Source: Anaspis maculata (taxonomy: Eukaryota; Arthropoda; Insecta; Coleoptera; Scraptiidae). From it: DNA of 64,000 bases. Position numbers and translations under genes: made by a program. Of this stretch, positions 59,401 through 64,000 are shown piece by piece (the stretch's first letter is position 1; every line of letters starts with the position of its first letter). Under the pieces are notes generated by a model. That model had not been told where the DNA came from and did not search any database. It worked only from the letters and a program-made list of their open reading frames with translations. The stretch spans positions 85,383,602 through 85,447,601 of the forward strand of contig OX421963.1 of the NCBI GenBank assembly GCA_949128115.1, read 5' to 3'.

Positions 59401-61300
59401 TTTCAGCGATTATTCTTTTAGTTTAATTCATATCGAGCATTCCAGAAGCTCATGAAGGCACATTAGTGATGGAATCTTGTCTTACAATATGTAAATATCA
59501 AAACTGATTGATGTTTGATTGAAACCTTTACTCCGCCCTGTTGGAAATGTCAAACTCAAAAACCAAATTTTTGCTTAATTCAAAATAAAATTAAAAAATA
59601 TTTTCGCAATTTTTTTTTTGTTTTAACTGTCACGTTTAGCTTTGATGTAGACTGCCAACATCTTCACAAATTTTGAAGACAATATCTCTAGCCATAGGCA
59701 AAAAATCGCTTTTTTTTTAATTTTTTTTGTTAATTTAATTTAATTAATATCAACAGATACGAGAGAAAAATCGGTATGAAACCATTTTTGTAGACAATTT
59801 TATAGCCTTGATTTTTAATGAAACCTAATTGAATATCTCTGATGATTAGTGCGCAATATAAGCAGAAAACTGGATCGAAGGACCATTTTTCCAAGATGGC
59901 GGCTCGAGCTCAATGGGTAGAGTTGGGGACTTTTGGTATGTTTATCAGTACACCTTACCGGACATTACTGTCGAATTTCCAAAACTCCAACAGTTTTTTC
60001 CCTCCAGCTTTCCTTATTTGACTGGCCTATATCAAGTAGTTTGTGATGGAAATGAGATCAACAAGAATATAATGAAGACTGTTATTGAAATAAAATCAAA
60101 ACAAACAGAAATGAATTTTGTATGAATTCAAAACAAGTTCAGAATAAAGTGAAATGAATTTAAAATCAATTGCAGTGAATTCAGAGTAAATTGAGATAAA
60201 AATCAATTCTTTGTAGAAACATTGTTCGAATACCTCATGTTTTGCAGAAAAAAAGGACTAGTAGCTGGAGAATTGAGCTATCGAGTAGTTTCAACCGATA
60301 TTAAAACGAATGTATTAAACAAAGTTGTCTGCATTTGGGAAAAGGCTAAATTTGGAGGGTGACATTTCAACTTCAGAGCAGTTTGTGTCAACAACTGAAT
60401 CAAGAAATTATTCATCATTATTATAATTGGAATAGACTCAAAACAAACTGGAATAAACTTAAAATAAATTAGAATAAATCCGAGGTAGATTGAAATAAAT
60501 TTTGAATAAATTTAGAACGAAAGAGAAAAAGGTCTGGAAGAAATCAGAATGAACTTAGATGACATTAAGATGAATTTTGAATAATTTCTATTGAGTTAAT
60601 CCTCCTGTAACTAAAAGAAACTGGTAGTCGAAGGGCTGAGCTATCGTGCAGTTCCAACAGAATTTGAGACGTATATATAGCAAATTGTATATTAATTTGG
60701 AAAAATCAGAATTTTGGGAAGTGACACTTTGACTGGTGAGTATCTAGTTGGTGTTAAAAATGAGATCAATAAAAATATAATATTTTTTTCATTGATATAA
60801 AATACGAAAAAAAAATGGAATGAATTTTGAATAAATTCAAACAAGTTCAGAATAAATATGAATGAATTAAGAATGAGTTGCGATAAATTCAGAATGAATC
60901 TTTGTACAAACATTTTTCGAACACCCTATGTTTTGCAGAAATAGGGACTAGTAGCTGAAGGACTGAGCCATCTCGAGCAGTTTCAACCAAATTTGTAATG
61001 TATGTAACAAATCAAAGTTATTTCAATTTGGAAATGGGCAAAATTTTGACGGGGAAAAATTTTGGACTGTTGAGCAGTTCATCTCAAAAACAGGATCAAG
61101 AAAGATAACGTCATCATTATTATTATTGAAATAAACTCAGAACAAACTGGAAGACAACTCAGAATACATTGGAGTGAATTAAATGAATTAAGATTAATTT
61201 GAATGAAAATCAAAGCGATTCAGGATGAGTTTAAATCATTTAGGAATAAATTGAAATAGATTCAGAACGGACCGAATCAAAATATAGGTATATGTACTGA
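56480..61300. repeat. Degenerate intronic tandem repeats of about 350 bp
   Basis: The block g(t)gacactttgact...gagcagtt.atgtcaa...atcaat.aa recurs near 56490, 56900, 57140, 57300, 57650, 58200, 58525, 58930, 60360, 60720 and 61050. Between these lie runs of short units resembling gaataaattcagaataaattg, with a period of about 13 bp, and a block with gcttat/gtatgctaatacctt-gttttgcagaaa. Spacing averages about 350 bp once the fold-back insertion is removed. The copies are old and divergent. Confidence 0.7.
58947..60027. mobile_element. Fold-back (long inverted-repeat) transposon, 1,081 bp, TA target site
   Basis: The ends read ggccagtcaaat (58947) and atttgactggcc (to 60027), flanked by TA on both sides. 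The arms are long, about 58947-59392 and 59592-60027, with paired blocks such as gtccggtaaggtgtact/agtacaccttaccggac, gagctcgagccgcc/ggcggctcgagctc and gctaaacgtgacag/ctgtcacgtttagc. A centre of about 200 bp is single-copy. There is no transposase frame, so it is non-autonomous. TA duplication suggests Tc1/mariner-type mobilisation. It sits inside one unit of the intronic repeat, whose two halves resume on either side. Confidence 0.85.
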
Positions 61301-61837
61301 ATTTCAGTTTGTCATACAGTGTAAGTCATGAAAAATGCTGAAAAATTCAGGTTTCAAAAGAACCTTCCGAAAAGCGTTCACTTAACTTGCTTTGTTTGAA
61401 TACAGGGACAAGCAGGCAATTTTCCTTGGCAAAATTAATTTGGGGTTAGTTATAGGAATGGCAAATTACCTCCGCTGTATATATTTTGTCTTCTGTTAAA
61501 TACAAATATTTGGAACATAGTATCGCTTCTTCTCACTGATCGCTTGCAAAATTGACTTTTGATCGATTTTAGCCTGAAGTGACGTTCTTAGGCTTAGAAT
61601 ATGTAGAAGGGAGTGATGAAAACATCAAGTTTTCGGAAGAAAAAAAAAGTCAGTTTCCTCTGCCATTTGGCTGGATCTTTCGAATCCAGATTGAATCATG
61701 TGAGCAATAAAAAATATATCAGGTGGATTTACTTTCGTGAATCTGCTGACATTTTCTCAGTGATAAAAAAAATGGATAATTCGTAATTTTTATGATGATA
61801 CTCATACAGATGATGATGATAATGAAGAAATACTCAC

Positions 61838-62153
61838 AGTGTGGTCTGGCTTCCTCGGAGGGAGCGGCCTGGGGCTCCTGCTCTTGCTGGATCATGTGCA
61901 CCGGAATGTCGACCGGAAGTCCCCTGGCGTACGTCTGCCTGCCGTTCATCTCCTGCGCGTTCTGCCTGGGCTGCTGGACGACCCTGATCTCCTGCGGGAC
62001 CACCCTCATCTCCTGCTGGACGACCCTCATCTGCGGCTGCTCGACGGACTGCTGCTGCTGCGAGTGCGAATCGTGGGGCATCTCTTCGGGCTCCTGCTCG
62101 GAAACGGCCACGATGACGTCGCGGTTCGGCAGCCTGTTCAGCTGAGTCAGCAC
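61838..62153 (-). CDS. Glutamine-rich protein gene, middle exon
   Basis: The exon lies between a TTTGCAG acceptor and a CACACT|GTGAGT donor. It encodes 105 codons plus one base, entering in phase 0. It begins VLTQLNRLPNRDVIVAVSEQ, then has a Q-rich stretch and three tandem eight-residue units around (M/I)RVV(Q/P)Q(E/P) at about 61967-62036, and ends QAAPSEEARPH. No domain is recognised. The first 25 residues are the only part that looks non-repetitive and perhaps conserved. Confidence 0.75.
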
Positions 62154-62523
62154 CTGCAAATTTCGAACAACATCAAGCAAAGTCGTCGTGCGACGAGGTT
62201 TCAGAAGACCTCGAATTCTACTAAAATGATCAAGACTCGATGGTGAAGACCAAAACTGGAGTTGTTTTGAGGTCCGGCTTTCGGTTCCTGGATACTCATT
62301 CAAGTTTTAGATTCGAGTTTACCAATAAATTATGCCAAATCAACAGACCCTATCGAGAAATCAAAACATTTTCCAAGTGATTTGTCATCTTAGTAACTTT
62401 TCACCAGTGACCAAGACTGGATGCTCATGACCAAAATTATTCTCTCAAGACAAGTCTTGATCTACAACGCTACGGCTCTTACTTTAGATTTGAAATTAAT
62501 GTTCCAAGAAAGCAGAAGCATAC

Positions 62524-62992
62524 CTCTTCAGGGATGGGGATCCTCTGGGCGATCATGCCCTCGGGCAGATGCGGGAAGTGCACTCTGCCGATTGGGATTT
62601 CCTGCTCTTCTTGCTGGGTGCTCTCTTGGCTCTGCTGTTCCTCGCGGATCTTCTGCGCTTCCATGATCTTCTGGGCGATGATTTGCTGAGCGATGTGGTG
62701 CAGGACGGAAGTGGGTGGGAACGGAGCCGATTGTTGTTGCTGTTGCTGCTGCTGCTGTTGCTGCAATTGCTGTTGTATTTGTTGCTGCTGCTGCATTTGA
62801 GGTGGCATCGGGGGACGCATCGCTTCCATGGGGTGCATCTGGATCTGGCGGTATTGCTGCTGGGGCGGCATCTGCTGGGCCATGTGCGTGGGGAAATGGC
62901 TCTGAGGGATCGGCACCATCACGGGTTGAATCATGATGGTGTCTTCGTCTTCATCGCTGTCGTCTTCGTCGTCTTGTTGCTGAGGCATGTGT
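62524..62992 (-). CDS. Glutamine-rich acidic protein gene, exon with poly-Q
   Basis: A TGTCTTACAG acceptor precedes 62992 and a GAAGAG|GTATGC donor follows 62524, leaving one base plus 156 codons. It begins HMPQQQ, then an acidic run (DDEDDSDEDED), a Met/Pro/Gln-rich part (PVMVPIPQSHFPTHM), a glutamine tract, then an amphipathic stretch with AQQIIAQKIMEAQKIREEQQ, and ends GRVHFPHLPEGMIAQRIPIP. An in-frame ATG at 63003 could instead be the start, but the acceptor and frame fit an internal exon better. Upstream exons are not found in the window. The protein is unknown to me. Confidence 0.72.
62731..62793 (-). repeat. Polyglutamine-coding CAA/CAG repeat
   Basis: Eleven consecutive Gln codons (62731-62763) of mixed CAA and CAG are followed by Leu, three Gln, Ile and five more Gln. 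Mixed codons suggest the glutamines are kept at protein level or that the repeat is old and fairly stable. Confidence 0.85.
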
Positions 62993-63555
62993 CTGTAAGA
63001 CATATAAAAGTGAAGGTTTGCTCAGTCATAATATTTATCATTCGTGAGCAATTGAGCATCATGCTCGAAAGCGAAAACTGAGCTGAAATTAGGAAAGCCA
63101 GAGGCAAGCTTTAATGACAAGGAAATGGTAAATTGATTCCGGAAGTCGATATCGGCAATGGTCATTAAATTGATGAGTATGATGATGTGTTTTGTTGATT
63201 GTATGTTGATTTTTATGGTTATTTATGTGAGTTATACAGGGTCCGCCAATTGACCTGATTTCGTGAGAATTTTCCTTTCAAAGTACTCGTGTGTTATTTT
63301 ATTAGTTTCAAGCGAGAATTGGAACTTGACGCCTGAACTTCTATATTATGAGCAGGTGGAGCTTGCCAGGTCGCTGACTGGGTTGTGGAGCTGTACCTAT
63401 TCCAAAAAAGCCTCGTCATTTTGGTTCATTTGAATTCTGAGAGAATTCGAACGGCAGCAAGGCGTTGAAAGTCGCTCTAACACATCAAGCAAAGCGAGTG
63501 AATGATGAGAGATAGCGAATGATCCGAGCTGCCATGACCTGACCTGACATGACCC
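62993..63555. other. Non-coding stretch, probably intron of the glutamine-rich gene
   Basis: No supported gene is seen. There is a tatacagggtccgcc block near 63234 that resembles the end of a DNA transposon but without a partner, and pentamer-like tgacctgacctgaca sequence near 63535-63550. Confidence 0.4.
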
Positions 63556-64000
63556 TTTTTTTCGGGAGAAGAGGATAGCTTTTTACGTACGCCCCGGCTG
63601 GAAAGACACCGGAAGAGTGTGGGACTCGCCACACCTTCGCAAACCCTACCCACTGAACTTCTTCTCAGACCTAGTGGTTAACCCGTCCCCTGGGACCGCA
63701 TGAGCATTGCTTCGGGGGGGCGGCTGGTCTCAGTTTTCTCAAAATCTATTTTCCGTCTTCATCTTCCCCGTTTCTCCTTCGCAGAGCTTTAGTTTTTCAA
63801 TGTTGACGTGCTTCCTTTAGCGCCATGTGTAGTCGTTGGTCGCAAAGTGGACAATGAGGTGTCTCTTCACAGTCTTTCATTTTATGGCTAGTTTTAGTGC
63901 ACCTCCGGTATTGTTCGCTCCTGTCCTCCTTCTTACATTCTTCGCTTGTATGATCATACTTCCAGCACCTTAGCATTTCTACTACAACTTCATACCTCTC
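63556..64000 (-). mobile_element. Non-LTR (LINE) retrotransposon fragment, R1/I-like ORF1 end and tail
   Basis: On the minus strand, the end of an ORF1 with zinc-knuckle remnants is followed by about 230 bp of GC-richer sequence, including a ggtcccaggggacggg block. It ends in a short A-run (63556-63562 as T on the plus strand). No ORF2 lies between, so the copy is internally deleted or the tail belongs to another element. The base composition differs from the AT-rich neighbours. The element runs off the right edge. Confidence 0.6.
63797..64000 (-). pseudogene. LINE ORF1 (Gag-like) C-terminus with degenerate zinc knuckles, partial
   Basis: The frame from the right edge ends at TGA 63799-63797. 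It shows LRCWKYDHTSEECKKEDRSE, then RRCTKTSHKMKDC and PHCPLC. The pattern of two or three successive knuckles, with the last reading C-x-x-C, is typical of ORF1 of R1, I and Jockey-type LINEs. Two knuckles have lost their second cysteine (CWKY and CTKT in place of CxxC), so the protein is probably decayed. ORF1 proteins bind element RNA. The 5' part lies outside the window. Confidence 0.65.

Larger units (their letters stand above)
55582..61837 (-). other. 6,256-bp repeat-filled intron of the glutamine-rich gene
   Basis: The intron is bounded by a GTGAGT donor at 61837 and a TTTTCAG acceptor at 55582. Its 3' part (55582-55950) shows nothing recognisable. Then come degenerate repeats of about 57 bp, the long degenerate array at about 56480-61300, and a fold-back element inserted in that array. 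The open frames inside are short and lie in repeats. From 61300 to 61837 I see nothing but AT-rich sequence. Confidence 0.65.

Noticed and set aside
57325..60913. Short frames in the long intron, such as 57325-57531, 58566-58811, 59913-60125 and 60692-60913
   Set aside because: They lie in degenerate repeats or fold-back arms and have low-complexity or repeated sequence.
61792..63081. Plus-strand leucine- and alanine-rich frames opposite the glutamine-rich exons
   Set aside because: Leucine and alanine runs are the antisense reading of CAG/CAA repeats. Splice sites and joined phases support the minus strand.
63226..63260. A DNA-transposon end at tatacagggtccgcc
   Set aside because: No matching inverted end or target duplication was found nearby.

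Overview
This window looks like nuclear DNA from an insect. The reasons are a gustatory-receptor gene fragment with the C-terminal exon pattern typical of insects, a retrotransposon very close in layout to Drosophila copia, short introns, and AT-rich introns full of old repeats. I cannot settle the order or species from sequence alone.

Region 1 (1-48882) is one uninterrupted satellite array of about 145 tandem monomers of 336 bp. Each monomer is built from three related subunits of 102, 132 and 102 bp. On the minus strand most monomers hold the same open frame of about 102 codons ending at a fixed stop. I treat these as satellite by-products, not genes. Above the monomer level the array is a patchwork of larger duplications: a 23-monomer (7,728 bp) tandem duplication, a 3-monomer (1,008 bp) higher-order unit, a 671-bp doublet, and long blocks repeated at about 8.06, 6.05 and 9.07 kb.

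Region 2 (48883-53909) is a copia-type LTR retrotransposon on the minus strand. It sits in one of the last satellite monomers, with 337-bp LTRs that differ at three positions and a GAAAT target duplication. Its integrase, reverse transcriptase and RNase H frame is open. The capsid part of Gag is deleted and frameshifted, and the reverse transcriptase YVDD box reads DVDD, so this copy is probably not autonomous. Satellite resumes at 53910 and stops near 54091.

Region 3 (54092-55056, plus strand) holds the last four exons of a gustatory-receptor (7tm_7) gene. It starts about 11 bp after the satellite stops. All three internal introns are phase 0. The first exon carries a net frameshift, and the 5' half of the gene is not in the window, so satellite either fills an intron or has cut the gene.

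Region 4 (55490-62992, minus strand) holds three exons of a glutamine-rich, acidic protein ending in a Cys-rich tail. I do not recognise it. It is convergent with the receptor gene. Its 6.3-kb last intron contains degenerate tandem repeats of about 350 bp and a 1,081-bp fold-back transposon with TA target sites. Region 5 (63556-64000, minus strand) is the end of a non-LTR retrotransposon ORF1 with zinc-knuckle remnants.

Apart from the two host genes, the window is dominated by repeat turnover: satellite homogenisation, a recent copia insertion at the array edge, and repeats expanded in an intron.
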